Assembly (NCBI RefSeq): GCF_041080865.1
Contig: NZ_CP160906.1
Coordinates: forward strand, 1,302,001-1,366,000
Source of the DNA: Psychromonas sp. MME1
GTDB taxonomy: Bacteria > Pseudomonadota > Gammaproteobacteria > Enterobacterales > Psychromonadaceae
Direction of reading: 5' to 3'
Length of the DNA: 64,000 nt
Shown here: one piece after another, positions 8,989 through 19,007 of the stretch
How the letters are laid out: the number at the start of each line of letters is the position of its first letter
Position numbering within the stretch: the first letter of the stretch is position 1
Program-made: the position numbers and the translations under genes
Notes under the pieces: model-generated
The model's input: only the letters and a program-made list of their open reading frames with translations
The model's database searches: none
Told to the model about the DNA's origin: nothing

Positions 8989-11406
8989 TTAATATTTTTG
9001 TAATGGTTGAATGACTGAGCCATAAAAAAAACTGTCGACATTAATCTTGATGCCAAGGCTGAGTAATTTTGCAATTGCACGCATTAGAGTGAGTTGTTCA
9101 CTCGCTCCTTTCGCATTCACGGAAACGGCTAAATAGTCGTTAACCTTGGCGTGCTGACATATTTTATCTGTCCAGTTCGTTAATGAACTGCCAGCCCCCA
9201 TCTCCACAAACACGCGACAGCCTTGTTGATAGAGGGTATTAATTAAACGCGGAAAATCCACCTGTTCACAGAGGCATTTACTAATGCTCATTGCAATCGC
9301 TTTGCTGTGTTGCGGTACGGGCAGATAATAGGCGCTGGAATACATTTTACAGTTTTTCTTGTGCGCTACATCGAGCGTATATAAACGTTGCATATTGTCA
9401 TACTCGCTATAGGCAGGTGGACAATGGATGGCATTCGCCACCTGCAATGCAATAGCGCGTTGCCCTAAACGTTGGCAAACTGCGCGGCAATCTTCGGGAT
9501 AACCTGCGATAACAAGACTATCGGGGCTGTTAATAATGGTGATATAAACACGATCCGTCACTAATAATACCTGTTCGACTTGTTCGACGTTTGCTTTGAC
9601 ACTGTAACTTTCCCATATCGGAGTATCGCCAACATCGCTTAGTTGCCAATGTTCACGAATGGCGGCTAACTCCCCTGCTAAACGCTGTTTAAAGGTTGTG
9701 CTATGGTGCAAACGCTGGCTCATTAACTGTGGATTTTGCCAACAATCGAGTGCCGTAAACATACTCACTTCGCCCATACTATAGCCGCAGGAAAAGTCAG
9801 GCTGAACAGTAAAGACCTGTGTGAATATTTTACTGACCATTGACGCATAGGCGATACCACACTGAGCGATATTAGCGAGTTCATTACGCAGCGCTAAATC
9901 GTACTCCTGTCGCTGCTTAAAAGTTAAAGGGGTGAGCGATCGCGGATAGAGAAGCCGTTCCTGCAAGGTGGCGCCGAGATCATCGACCATCGCCGTAACC
10001 ATTGGGTATATTTGCGGAAAAAGCTGTAATAATTGACGCCCTAAACCTAAATAACTCGCCCCAATACCGGGATAGGTAAAAGCGATTTTTTGCGCGTTAT
10101 GGATAGGCTGTGCGCTAAAATAACTGCCCTTCGGGGTTTTCCACTCGCGATGATGCGCAAATGCTTCGCCCACACCATCAACAGCAAGGGTTAATTCTTT
10201 GTGTAGCGCAGCCTTACTTTGTGCAACCAACACTAATTTATACCGACCTTGCTGGCTATTTTCATAGAGAGATCGCGCTAGCGTTTTCAAGTTATATGCA
10301 TCAAGGCCGTCGATAAGGGAGATGATCTGCTTTGTTAATTGCGCCTCGCTATCGGCGCTAATAATAAACAGCGATAGATCACTATGGGCATTAAAACCAT
10401 TAGTGCGCACACCTTGATGGTCATTTTCTTTTAACAATAGGTGACTGTATTGCGTTGATGAAAGACAACTGTAAGCCATATAACGCGGAGATTTATCTGC
10501 ATTTGCAAAGGCGGTGGCAGGCGCATTAAAAATATAAAAAGGGGAATCTAGCCATGCGCTCAATTGTGCCGCAATAGGTGCACTCCACTCTTTTATAGCG
10601 GGTCGATAACGTAGTTGCAGCGCTAATACACAATGCAATAGGCCAAATAGTTGTGATAACGCACCATTGTCACCCAAGACACTTTTACTACAGGTTATGC
10701 CCGTGTGTAAGGTTGTACCATTTGTATAGCCCTTGATAACTCCCGTCGCTTCTAATTGTGCGAAAGGCGATTGTGCAGGGGCAGTCACTTCTATTGCGCT
10801 AACTTGTTCGCGACTTATCTGCGCCTGTTGCAATGATTGTTTAATAATCTCATCAAGAGGCTTAGTAAGATCACGGCTACTGACCGCCGCGGCAATAACG
10901 CCATATTGATAGGCGTTAAGGCGTGCAGCAAGGTCAAGGCTGGAGAGTAGTAACGCACAAAAACCGAGACTCGCCCCATACCCAGTAAAATCATCGGCAA
11001 AACTGATCGTTGCTTTCTCTTGCTGAACACTATTTACGGCATCCATATTCGCAGCAATCAATAATACCGCTAGCGGTTGCTGCTCTATTAACCCTTGCGC
11101 AGCGTGTAACGCATCGCCTAAATTGGCCAGGTTCTGGCTGCTCGCATATTCTCTTGCATCACTAATCACCAGATCACCAATAACGATAATGGCGACTTGT
11201 TTAGCTGTGATCCTACCCTGCTGTAAAACTCGCGTGATAGCACTATGGCATAAATCACCAACATCTCGCGGCACATCTGCGATGGGGCGTTGACAATCGC
11301 CATTGTATAAAGCCGTTGCGACCTGATCAATACAGGGCAAATCAGGCGTACAAGCATCGCAACCGATGATTGCCATATGACGAGTGAGGCAATAATTATC
11401 TGTCAT
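8989..11406 (-). CDS. pfaB: PfaB, acyltransferase subunit of the PUFA synthase
   Basis: This is an 805-residue protein. The first ~400 residues are a degenerate ketosynthase-like region without a recognisable active-site Cys-His-His set. Residues about 440-750 are a malonyl/acyl transferase-type domain starting IAFTYPGIGASYLG, with the nucleophile Ser543 in GYSMGE. PfaB is reported to influence whether EPA or DHA is made, probably by acyl transfer or hydrolysis at chain release. The start ATG overlaps the last 11 bases of the pfaA 3' frame, which suggests coupled translation. An internal ATG ten codons later is a possible alternative. The gene is intact, unlike its two neighbours. Confidence 0.92.
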   Translation of the reverse strand: MTDNYCLTRHMAIIGCDACTPDLPCIDQVATALYNGDCQRPIADVPRDVGDLCHSAITRVLQQGRITAKQVAIIVIGDLVISDAREYASSQNLANLGDALHAAQGLIEQQPLAVLLIAANMDAVNSVQQEKATISFADDFTGYGASLGFCALLLSSLDLAARLNAYQYGVIAAAVSSRDLTKPLDEIIKQSLQQAQISREQVSAIEVTAPAQSPFAQLEATGVIKGYTNGTTLHTGITCSKSVLGDNGALSQLFGLLHCVLALQLRYRPAIKEWSAPIAAQLSAWLDSPFYIFNAPATAFANADKSPRYMAYSCLSSTQYSHLLLKENDHQGVRTNGFNAHSDLSLFIISADSEAQLTKQIISLIDGLDAYNLKTLARSLYENSQQGRYKLVLVAQSKAALHKELTLAVDGVGEAFAHHREWKTPKGSYFSAQPIHNAQKIAFTYPGIGASYLGLGRQLLQLFPQIYPMVTAMVDDLGATLQERLLYPRSLTPLTFKQRQEYDLALRNELANIAQCGIAYASMVSKIFTQVFTVQPDFSCGYSMGEVSMFTALDCWQNPQLMSQRLHHSTTFKQRLAGELAAIREHWQLSDVGDTPIWESYSVKANVEQVEQVLLVTDRVYITIINSPDSLVIAGYPEDCRAVCQRLGQRAIALQVANAIHCPPAYSEYDNMQRLYTLDVAHKKNCKMYSSAYYLPVPQHSKAIAMSISKCLCEQVDFPRLINTLYQQGCRVFVEMGAGSSLTNWTDKICQHAKVNDYLAVSVNAKGASEQLTLMRAIAKLLSLGIKINVDSFFYGSVIQPLQKY

Positions 11407-12421
11407 GGTTTACATCGTTTTTTACAGTCGCCGCTGTAAATAGATTGTTTAAATTTTCACTGCAAGTGACCGTTACTCCTCGTACCTCTGCCAATATTTT
11501 TTTATCGGCGGCAATTAAACAAACATCACCAACTACCTTGCTGCCCTGCTGCTCGGTGATGGTTAATAGTAAATAAAATGGTTGCCCGAGTGTAACTTCA
11601 TCATAGACAGTCCAGCTTAGGGTCGCAGAAGGTAAACTGCCTAAACCGAGTTGTTGACGCACCCAAACTAGCATTGCTTGATACACCAAATCATTAGCAA
11701 AAATATTACTAGTGTGTAACGCAAATTCGCCGCTTAAATCGCTAACCATCGCATCAATTTGGCAACTTAAAATTAGGCCATTTTGATCACACTGATTGAC
11801 TGCTTGAATACCCTGCAAACTTGGGCCATGAAATAATGTCCCATTCCGGTAAAGTTGCGTCGCTGACGACTGTTTATCAATAATCAAATCGGGTAGTTGA
11901 GCGTTATATGTCAACAACGGTAACCGTTTTTTAGCCAACAGGAGTATTGCTGCATAGTTGAATACCACCTTACCAGCGCCATTGTCACTGCAAATTTTAG
12001 CTGCAATAGTCAACTGGTCGGGCGTTTCCTGCTGCCATGTTAGTTCGATAATATAATCGCCACTTTCATTACCATCAAAAACAATCCCCTTAAATAGTTG
12101 ATAATTTTGCAAACCTAAATAGTAATAATCAGGGTAAGTTTGCAAGGCTGTCTCAACCATCATGGCAATGGCACAAACGGTTGGAAAAACCGCATTACCA
12201 GCAATTTGATGATCCTTTAAAAAAGCATTGTTAGCCGCTAAAAGAGATTTAGTGAAGCGACTAACTAAGGGCTTTTTTGCGCTATTTTCCTGATTATTGG
12301 CAGGTTCACCGCCCATGTCATTACCCACTAAAATCTGCACACAGCGGTTGCTGTCGGCTGCCATTTCGCTGGCAAATAACTCAGCCCCGGCATCCAGTGG
12401 AATATATAACACCGCGATCAT
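11396..12421 (-). CDS. pfaA: PfaA, 3' part (C-terminal dehydratase-like domain), frameshifted from the main frame
   Basis: This frame carries the end of PfaA. After YIPLDAGAELF, a hot-dog dehydratase-like domain of the polyketide type begins, with HQIAGNAVFPTV (the HxxxGxxxxP motif) and further on FHGPSLQGI. These features belong at the C terminus of PfaA behind the ketoreductase. The upstream frame (12381-18914) instead runs into TGA after the residues STGCRG. The first five residues of this frame are not PfaA-like, so its ATG at 12421 is likely an artefact of the break. One extra base, or one missing TA unit, in the TATATA run near 12400-12408 explains it. The joined protein would have 2505 residues. 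Confidence 0.88.
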   Translation of the reverse strand: MIAVLYIPLDAGAELFASEMAADSNRCVQILVGNDMGGEPANNQENSAKKPLVSRFTKSLLAANNAFLKDHQIAGNAVFPTVCAIAMMVETALQTYPDYYYLGLQNYQLFKGIVFDGNESGDYIIELTWQQETPDQLTIAAKICSDNGAGKVVFNYAAILLLAKKRLPLLTYNAQLPDLIIDKQSSATQLYRNGTLFHGPSLQGIQAVNQCDQNGLILSCQIDAMVSDLSGEFALHTSNIFANDLVYQAMLVWVRQQLGLGSLPSATLSWTVYDEVTLGQPFYLLLTITEQQGSKVVGDVCLIAADKKILAEVRGVTVTCSENLNNLFTAATVKNDVNHDR

Positions 12422-15400
12422 TAAACATGCGTTTTAGTTCAGCCGTAACCATTCCGCCATCCCAAGGGCCCCAATTAAAACTTAACACCTGCGCCGTTGG
12501 ATGTAAGGCTTTAAAACGGTAAGCGGTTTTATTAAGAATATCGTTGGCAATGGCATAATCGGACTGTCCGGGATTACCGTAAAAACCAGCCGCCGAGGAG
12601 AATAAAACCAAGTGTTGTAGTTTATCCTCATCACAGCAAGCGAGTAACGAAAGTAACCCATCTATTTTTGTACGGTATACCGCATCAAAATCCGCCAAGG
12701 TTTTTTGCTCAATCAATTTATCCGCTAACACGCCAGCACCGTGAATAATACCGCTAATATCCCCCCAAAGATCGGTAATAGGTGAAACGGCATCCATTAC
12801 GCTGTGCGCATCTGTGACATCGGCACTAACATACTCCGCCAAGCCGCCTGCATCGTCAATCGCCTGTAAGGTCTGTTTTATTTCGCGGTTGGCAAGAATA
12901 GGTTTTACCAGCGCTGCCACACTGTTCGGTGTTGCTTTTTCACCCGTGGCAATAATAGCTTGCATCGCCGCTTTTTTCAGTTCGACCTCATCCAAAACGT
13001 CGTTAGCCCAAGTAGGCTCTTCACTCTGATAGTGCGAACGTCCTAGGAGGATAAATTTTGCTCGATACTTTTGCGCAAGGCGAATAACACAGTGTGCGGT
13101 CACCCCCTTCGCTCCACCACTGACTAAAAAAAGTGAATTTTGATCAATACTATTACCTGAGTTTAATGCATAACTGTCAGTCGACTCTGCCACTAAGGTT
13201 AAACGGCCATTATGGTTGAATCCGACCTCAACATGGCTGCAATCACTATCATTAAGTTCTTCAATAATCAGTTTGGCAACTTTATCGCCACTAAACTTCG
13301 TTGCGATATCAATGGCACGACAAAATACCCTTGGCCATTCATGGTTAAGGGTTTTGACTAAACCTGTTAATCCACTTTGCACAAGGTCGGCATCTAATTC
13401 ATTTTCATCAACGCCGAAAGCACCGCCCTGACGCGTTAAAACGACAAATGAAGACCGGGTATCATTATGATTGTTTTGCGCTAATCCTGATAATTTTGCT
13501 AATAAGAAAGCAAGTTGTAATCCCTGTTTACTCTTTTCTGGATACTCAAGCCCTGCAATTGCTTGCTTAGGGTGCAGATAGATAACACTCGTCCAACTCG
13601 TTTGGGTTGCTAAAATGGCACTGACCTCTTGCTCACTTAACTCTTCCAAGGGCATAACAATGACCTTATCGACGAAGGATTTTGTACTTGTCGCTTTAAC
13701 CCACGCAGGTTGTAAGAGCGTTACCGCCCAACCAAGTTGCGTTAATTGCTCCGCTAAACGCACGGTACAACCTTCGCCATCATCCACCAATAACAGGTTT
13801 TCTCCGTTGACATTGCTCTCTATTTTATTCACGGGAGCAAGGTGTTTAACGGTAACAATCGCACTCGGCGCTGGCTGAAAATCATTTACACGGCGATCAA
13901 GCTGCTCATCAATCTTTGCTAGCAATGGTTGTTTGGGCGTATCACCTGCACCACTTACAGCTGCCATGTAAGCAACGATATCAGCCAGCGTGCGCTGTTC
14001 GGCTAACGCTTCTGCATTGAGCTCAGGGAGATCCGTTATTTCATCCTGCACTGCGCCCAATATTTCTACACGTTTGATGGAATCGATGCCTAAATCCGCT
14101 TCCATATCCATACTTAGCTCTAACATCTCTACGGGATACCCCGTTTTATCGGCGACCACAGAAAGCATGACAGATTGGATTTTATCGCTATCAATTGATG
14201 CCGCTGTTTGTGGTGCAGCTACCGTTGCATTCACAGCAACGCTGCCTGCACATTGGTTCATGTAGGCAACAATTTCAGCCAGTGTGCGCAGCTCTGCTAA
14301 CGCTTCTGCATTGAGCTCAGGGAGATCCGTTATTTCATCCTGCACTGCGCCTAATATTTCTACACGTTTGATGGAATCGATGCCTAAATCCGCTTCCATA
14401 TCCATACTTAGCTCTAACATCTCTACGGGATACCCCGTTTTATCGGCGACCACAGAAAGCATGACAGATTGGATTTTATCGCTATCAATTGATGCCGCTG
14501 TTTGTGGTGCAGCTACCGTTGCATTCACAGCAACGCTGCCTGCACATTGGTTCATGTAGGCAACAATTTCAGCCAGTGTGCGCAGCTCTGCTAACGCTTC
14601 TGCATTGAGCTCAGGGAGATCCGTTATTTCATCCTGTACTGCACCTAATATTTCTACACGTTTGATGGAATCGATGCCTAAGTCCGCTTCCATATCCATA
14701 CTTAGTTCAAGCATTTCTACGGGATATCCGGTTTTATCGGCAACCACGGCGAGCATGACAGATTGGATTTTATCGCTATCAATTGCTGTCGCTGTTTGTG
14801 GTGCTGCTACCGTTGCATTCACAGCAATAGTGCCTGCACATTGGTTCATGTAATCAACAATTTCAGCCAGTGTGCGCAGCTCCGCTAAGGCTTCTGCATT
14901 GAGCTCAGGGAGATCCGCTATTTCATCCTGCACTGCGCCTAATATTTCCACGCGCTTAATGGAATCGATGCCTAAATCCGCTTCCATATCCATACTTAAT
15001 TCTAACATCTCTACGGGATAACCCGTTTTATCGGCGACCACGGCAAGCATGACAGATTGGATTTTATCGCTATCAATTGATGCTGCTGTTTGTGGTGCTG
15101 CTACCGTTGCATTCACAGCAACAGTGCCTGCACATTCGTTCATGTAGTCAACAATTTCAGCCAGTGTGCGCAGCTCCGCTAACGCTTCGGGATTAAGCTC
15201 AGGGAGATCCGTTATTTCATCCTGTACTGCCCCTAATATTTCTACACGTTTGATGGAATCGATGCCTAAGTCCGCTTCCATATCCATACTTAGCTCTAAC
15301 ATTTCTACGGGATAACCGGTTTTATCGGCGACCACGGCGAGCATCACATTTTCTATCGCTTTTGTATCAATGACTGGAGCCACTGGCTCGGCAACGACAG

Positions 15401-18400
15401 GTGTAACGGTCGGCGTGACATTGATTATGGTGCTATGGGTTTTCGCCAATTGCTCTGCAATTGAGAGCGTAGCACTATTATTAACAACTGGTTCGACAGA
15501 ATGTACTTTCGCGCTAGTTGAATTAACCGTGTGGGCTACGCCGATGTTATCACTCGCAGTGACGCTTGGTAATTCCGCCAACACCTTCTGCATGTTCTCT
15601 GTCTGACTATTTAAGTAACTTTCATGCACACGTAGCGTTTCAGACTGATATTGATGATACATAGAGAGCGTTTTATCTAAACTCTCGGGGAGTGCTTGCG
15701 TTCCACTTTGGATCAATAAAAGATCTTGATAGGTTTTTGCATACTCCTGTGGACCTTGCATAAACTCTTGATGTACGTCTAATAATTGGCTCTGTTGATG
15801 GATCAGCGCAGCCACACTTTGCTCAACCGATTTAACTAACTCACTGTTATTAGCATGAGTCGTCTCCGAGGTTTCAAAGGGTGTACCATCTGCATTGACA
15901 TAAACAATTTTTTCAACGACTTTTTCTACAATAACTTCCTTAACGACAACCTTTTCCTGTTGCGCTGCAGAAGTGATTTGCCAGCCATCATTTAAGGCAT
16001 CGCTGAATGCTTGTTTCGCTTTCGGGCTAACATAAGCCGCACCACTTAATTTCATCGCTAATGGTGATTTTTTAGGGGCAACAGTTGGGCGAGCAACTGC
16101 ATTATATGGGTCAATCGTGGTCAGTGGCAGCCCTAATACAGCCATTTGCAATGCCGCTAAACGTAATTGCAAATCGGCAGATTGTTTAGGGTTACTATTA
16201 ATCGCGATGGTTGTCACATCATCTTTATCGGCAAGAATATTATCGACTAATCGGCTCAACACATTTTTAGGCCCAAACTCGACAAAAATACGTCCACCCG
16301 CGCTGTAAATATTATCTATCTCTTCCTTAAATCGCACTGATTGTAGTATATGATTTTTTAGACTCTGTTTAATTGCATCGCCATCGTTTTCGTGCAGCTG
16401 CGCAGTGCCATTACTAAATACGGGAATGACAGGAGAATGAAACTCAACGCTATCGATGACTTCGGCAAAGGGTTGTTGGGCATGGTTAACTAACTGCGTA
16501 TGAAAAGCACCAGAAACAGGGAGTGCCACCACTTTAAAGCCTTGTGCCTGTAGTGCGCTTGTTGCGCTGGCGATCTGCGCCGTTGCGCCCGCTACGACAA
16601 CTTGATTATTGGCGTTGTAATTAGCAATGGTAATATCGGCAAATGCCTTTATCGCATCGGCAATGAGATCCGGATCTCCCACGACCGCGATCATGGTGCC
16701 TGCATCAAAATCATTATCGAGCGGCGCAGCCATCGCTTCACCTCGACTGCGTGCCAAACGCATATAATCAGCATCACTGACGACACCCGCCGCCCACAGT
16801 GCCGTTAATTCACCGAAACTGTGTCCTGCTGCAAAATCACTTTTAAAACCCGCTTGTTGCATGGTTTTATAAAGCCCCATACTGAATGCGCCAATGGCAG
16901 GTTGAGCAAACTGCGTTTGTTGTAACAGGCGCTGTTGCTCCTGACGTTGTTGCTCACTAAACACAGGAATAGGATACAAACAATGGGAAAGCTCTTCCCT
17001 GCCTGCTTGGCTAAATGCTTTATCCATCTCGGCCATGGTCGCTAACATAGGGGGAAAATTACAAACTAATTCACGCCCCATATTTAGGTACTGCGACCCT
17101 TGACCAGAGAAAAGAGAGACCACTTTGCCTGCACTTTCAAGAGCCGATTCACGGTAGTAAATTCCCGTTGGCAAACTCCACGCTTGGCTATTATCCGTGG
17201 CAAAACGTTTTACTATTTGTTCAATCGCGGCTTTAGCTTGCTGACTATTTTTTGCAGCAAAACCACAACGAGCTAATTCTTGCGCAGGTGTTGTGCAAGG
17301 ATTTTCCTCTACTAAGGCATTAAACACAAATTGTGCAGCATCTTGATCTGTATCGAGTTTTTTAGCCCATTGCGTTAATTTACTAATCAATGCAGCTCTA
17401 CTTTGCGCACTCACTAATATCGTTTCAGGCACCACATTTAAACGGTATGGTTCTGTTTGTGTTGCACGGTACTCTTCTAATACAAAATGGAAATTCGTGC
17501 CGCCAAAGCCAAACGAACTAATACCAGCACGACGTTTAACACCGTCAACGCGAGGCATCCATGGGCGCGTCTCATTATTGATATATAGTGGCGTATTTTC
17601 GATATTAAGGTTTTGATTGGGTTTATCAACATTAATGGTCGCGGGCAACACTTTATGGTGAAGCGCGAGTGCGGCTTTAATTAAACCAGCAGTACCTGCC
17701 GCTGCCTTAGTGTGACCAACCTGTGACTTTACTGATCCTAACGCGATGTGCTGTTTGTGCTCATTATTCTCACTAAAGAGCAGATTTAATCCGCTAAATT
17801 CGGCGGCATCACCTGCTTTAGTGCCCGTTCCATGCGCCTCAATTAAGCCACAGGTTTTGGCATCAAAACCAGCATCGGCGTAGGCACGTTTTAATGCTTT
17901 CAACTGCCCTTCTGGTCGTGGTGCATAGATAGATTTAAAACGTCCATCGGAGGAGCTACCAATGCCTTTAATGACAGCATAAATTTTATCACCGTCGCGC
18001 TCAGCATCCGCTAAACGTTTCAACGCGACCATGCCAACCCCTTCACCAATCATCATGCCATTGGATTTTTCATCGAAGGGACGAATATCATCGCCATCGG
18101 TAAAGGCTGGCGTTTTTGAGAAAGACATATACATAAATGGCGAGTTATCACAGCAGATACCGCCAGAAATCATCATTTCCGAGCGATGCTCCAATAGGTC
18201 TGAAACAGCCATTTTTATCGCAGCTAATGAACCAGCACAGGCCGCATCAACGACACAGTTAGTACCGCCAAGATTAAAGCGGTTAGCAATACGCCCTGCG
18301 ATAACATTACCCAACATGCCCGGAAATGAATTCTCTTCCCACGGAATATAGGCTTTCTTAAATTTATCAATAATGATTTCACGATCCGCGCCATTAACGC

Positions 18401-18914
18401 CAGAAGCCGCCAACACTTTATCTAAAACAGGACCTTGCAAGCGAGACATCAATTGCCCGCCCTGTTTCTGACCGCCGCCAACGCCTAATATAATGCCCAT
18501 TTTATCGCGGTCGAAACTCGCTTCATCGGCAATTCCCGCATCGGCTAAGACATCGCGTGCCACGACTAACGACATCAACTGGGTAATATCCGTTAGTTCT
18601 AAAATATTCGGCGGCAGACCAAATTCCATTGGGTCAAAATCAATTTCAGGTAAAAAACCACCGCGCTTACAATAGCTTTTATCCGCTTCCTTTTTATCAC
18701 TGGAGTAATAATCATCGATTGCCCAACGGTCTTCTGGCACATCTTGAATACCATTCACCGACTCGACAATATTATCCCAAAATTGGGAAAGGTTTTTACT
18801 CTCTGCAAAAACCGAGGCCATACCAACAATTGCTATCGGCGTCTCTTGTAAACGAGAATGAAACTGCTCATCAACAAGGGACGCGCTATTGTTCGTATTT
18901 TCTGTGTTTGACAT
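12381..18914 (-). CDS. pfaA: PfaA, main part: KS-AT-5xACP-KR of the PUFA synthase
   Basis: This is the largest gene of the window. The domain order is ketosynthase (active Cys near residue 226 in DAACAGS, EAHGTGTKAGD, SQVGHTKAAAG), acyltransferase (GHSFGELTAL), a coiled linker, five near-identical acyl carrier proteins each with LGIDSIKR, and a ketoreductase (LVSGGAKGVTAH, later SSAAGFYGNPGQSDYAIAN). Each ACP serine takes phosphopantetheine, expected from PfaE at 50726-51508. I chose the ATG at 18914 (MSNTENTN) because TGGAG lies nine bases upstream; a longer frame to 18938 lacks one. The frame ends early, in TGA at 12381, and the dehydratase-like tail is in another frame. pfaR lies upstream on the same strand. 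Confidence 0.95.
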   Translation of the reverse strand: MSNTENTNNSASLVDEQFHSRLQETPIAIVGMASVFAESKNLSQFWDNIVESVNGIQDVPEDRWAIDDYYSSDKKEADKSYCKRGGFLPEIDFDPMEFGLPPNILELTDITQLMSLVVARDVLADAGIADEASFDRDKMGIILGVGGGQKQGGQLMSRLQGPVLDKVLAASGVNGADREIIIDKFKKAYIPWEENSFPGMLGNVIAGRIANRFNLGGTNCVVDAACAGSLAAIKMAVSDLLEHRSEMMISGGICCDNSPFMYMSFSKTPAFTDGDDIRPFDEKSNGMMIGEGVGMVALKRLADAERDGDKIYAVIKGIGSSSDGRFKSIYAPRPEGQLKALKRAYADAGFDAKTCGLIEAHGTGTKAGDAAEFSGLNLLFSENNEHKQHIALGSVKSQVGHTKAAAGTAGLIKAALALHHKVLPATINVDKPNQNLNIENTPLYINNETRPWMPRVDGVKRRAGISSFGFGGTNFHFVLEEYRATQTEPYRLNVVPETILVSAQSRAALISKLTQWAKKLDTDQDAAQFVFNALVEENPCTTPAQELARCGFAAKNSQQAKAAIEQIVKRFATDNSQAWSLPTGIYYRESALESAGKVVSLFSGQGSQYLNMGRELVCNFPPMLATMAEMDKAFSQAGREELSHCLYPIPVFSEQQRQEQQRLLQQTQFAQPAIGAFSMGLYKTMQQAGFKSDFAAGHSFGELTALWAAGVVSDADYMRLARSRGEAMAAPLDNDFDAGTMIAVVGDPDLIADAIKAFADITIANYNANNQVVVAGATAQIASATSALQAQGFKVVALPVSGAFHTQLVNHAQQPFAEVIDSVEFHSPVIPVFSNGTAQLHENDGDAIKQSLKNHILQSVRFKEEIDNIYSAGGRIFVEFGPKNVLSRLVDNILADKDDVTTIAINSNPKQSADLQLRLAALQMAVLGLPLTTIDPYNAVARPTVAPKKSPLAMKLSGAAYVSPKAKQAFSDALNDGWQITSAAQQEKVVVKEVIVEKVVEKIVYVNADGTPFETSETTHANNSELVKSVEQSVAALIHQQSQLLDVHQEFMQGPQEYAKTYQDLLLIQSGTQALPESLDKTLSMYHQYQSETLRVHESYLNSQTENMQKVLAELPSVTASDNIGVAHTVNSTSAKVHSVEPVVNNSATLSIAEQLAKTHSTIINVTPTVTPVVAEPVAPVIDTKAIENVMLAVVADKTGYPVEMLELSMDMEADLGIDSIKRVEILGAVQDEITDLPELNPEALAELRTLAEIVDYMNECAGTVAVNATVAAPQTAASIDSDKIQSVMLAVVADKTGYPVEMLELSMDMEADLGIDSIKRVEILGAVQDEIADLPELNAEALAELRTLAEIVDYMNQCAGTIAVNATVAAPQTATAIDSDKIQSVMLAVVADKTGYPVEMLELSMDMEADLGIDSIKRVEILGAVQDEITDLPELNAEALAELRTLAEIVAYMNQCAGSVAVNATVAAPQTAASIDSDKIQSVMLSVVADKTGYPVEMLELSMDMEADLGIDSIKRVEILGAVQDEITDLPELNAEALAELRTLAEIVAYMNQCAGSVAVNATVAAPQTAASIDSDKIQSVMLSVVADKTGYPVEMLELSMDMEADLGIDSIKRVEILGAVQDEITDLPELNAEALAEQRTLADIVAYMAAVSGAGDTPKQPLLAKIDEQLDRRVNDFQPAPSAIVTVKHLAPVNKIESNVNGENLLLVDDGEGCTVRLAEQLTQLGWAVTLLQPAWVKATSTKSFVDKVIVMPLEELSEQEVSAILATQTSWTSVIYLHPKQAIAGLEYPEKSKQGLQLAFLLAKLSGLAQNNHNDTRSSFVVLTRQGGAFGVDENELDADLVQSGLTGLVKTLNHEWPRVFCRAIDIATKFSGDKVAKLIIEELNDSDCSHVEVGFNHNGRLTLVAESTDSYALNSGNSIDQNSLFLVSGGAKGVTAHCVIRLAQKYRAKFILLGRSHYQSEEPTWANDVLDEVELKKAAMQAIIATGEKATPNSVAALVKPILANREIKQTLQAIDDAGGLAEYVSADVTDAHSVMDAVSPITDLWGDISGIIHGAGVLADKLIEQKTLADFDAVYRTKIDGLLSLLACCDEDKLQHLVLFSSAAGFYGNPGQSDYAIANDILNKTAYRFKALHPTAQVLSFNWGPWDGGMVTAELKRMFNDRGVIYSTGCRG
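13960..15360 (-). repeat. Five tandem ACP-coding repeats in pfaA, period 294 bp
   Basis: Five direct repeats of 98 codons encode the ACP array. Each unit carries GYPVEMLELSMDMEADLG followed by IDSIKRVEILGAVQDEI and a linker rich in Ala and Thr. The last two or three units in coding order (13970-14850) are almost identical at the DNA level, a sign of recent unequal crossing-over or gene conversion. ACP number correlates with PUFA yield in this family and five is a usual count. Such repeats can also be collapsed or expanded by assembly. Confidence 0.95.
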
Positions 18915-19007
18915 GCTATTACTCCAGTTAGGATGCATTGCGTTATGCTTGATTTGTCTGCCCCTTATCGGGTTCAGAGCAAGCTAACGGCTTAAAATTT
19001 AATCTAT

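Noticed and set aside
12381..12421. Programmed frameshift in pfaA
   Set aside because: The site GTTATATATTCC offers no good codon for +1 re-pairing and no stop follows directly; indel or error is simpler. It is kept only as an option for pfaC.
13990..14853. Three similar plus-strand open frames of 91 codons
   Set aside because: They are shadows of the tandem ACP repeats of pfaA on the minus strand; they repeat because the ACP DNA repeats.
13960..15360. Regular repeats that might suggest a CRISPR or satellite array
   Set aside because: The period of 294 bases encodes complete ACP domains in frame; no short repeats with unique spacers are present.
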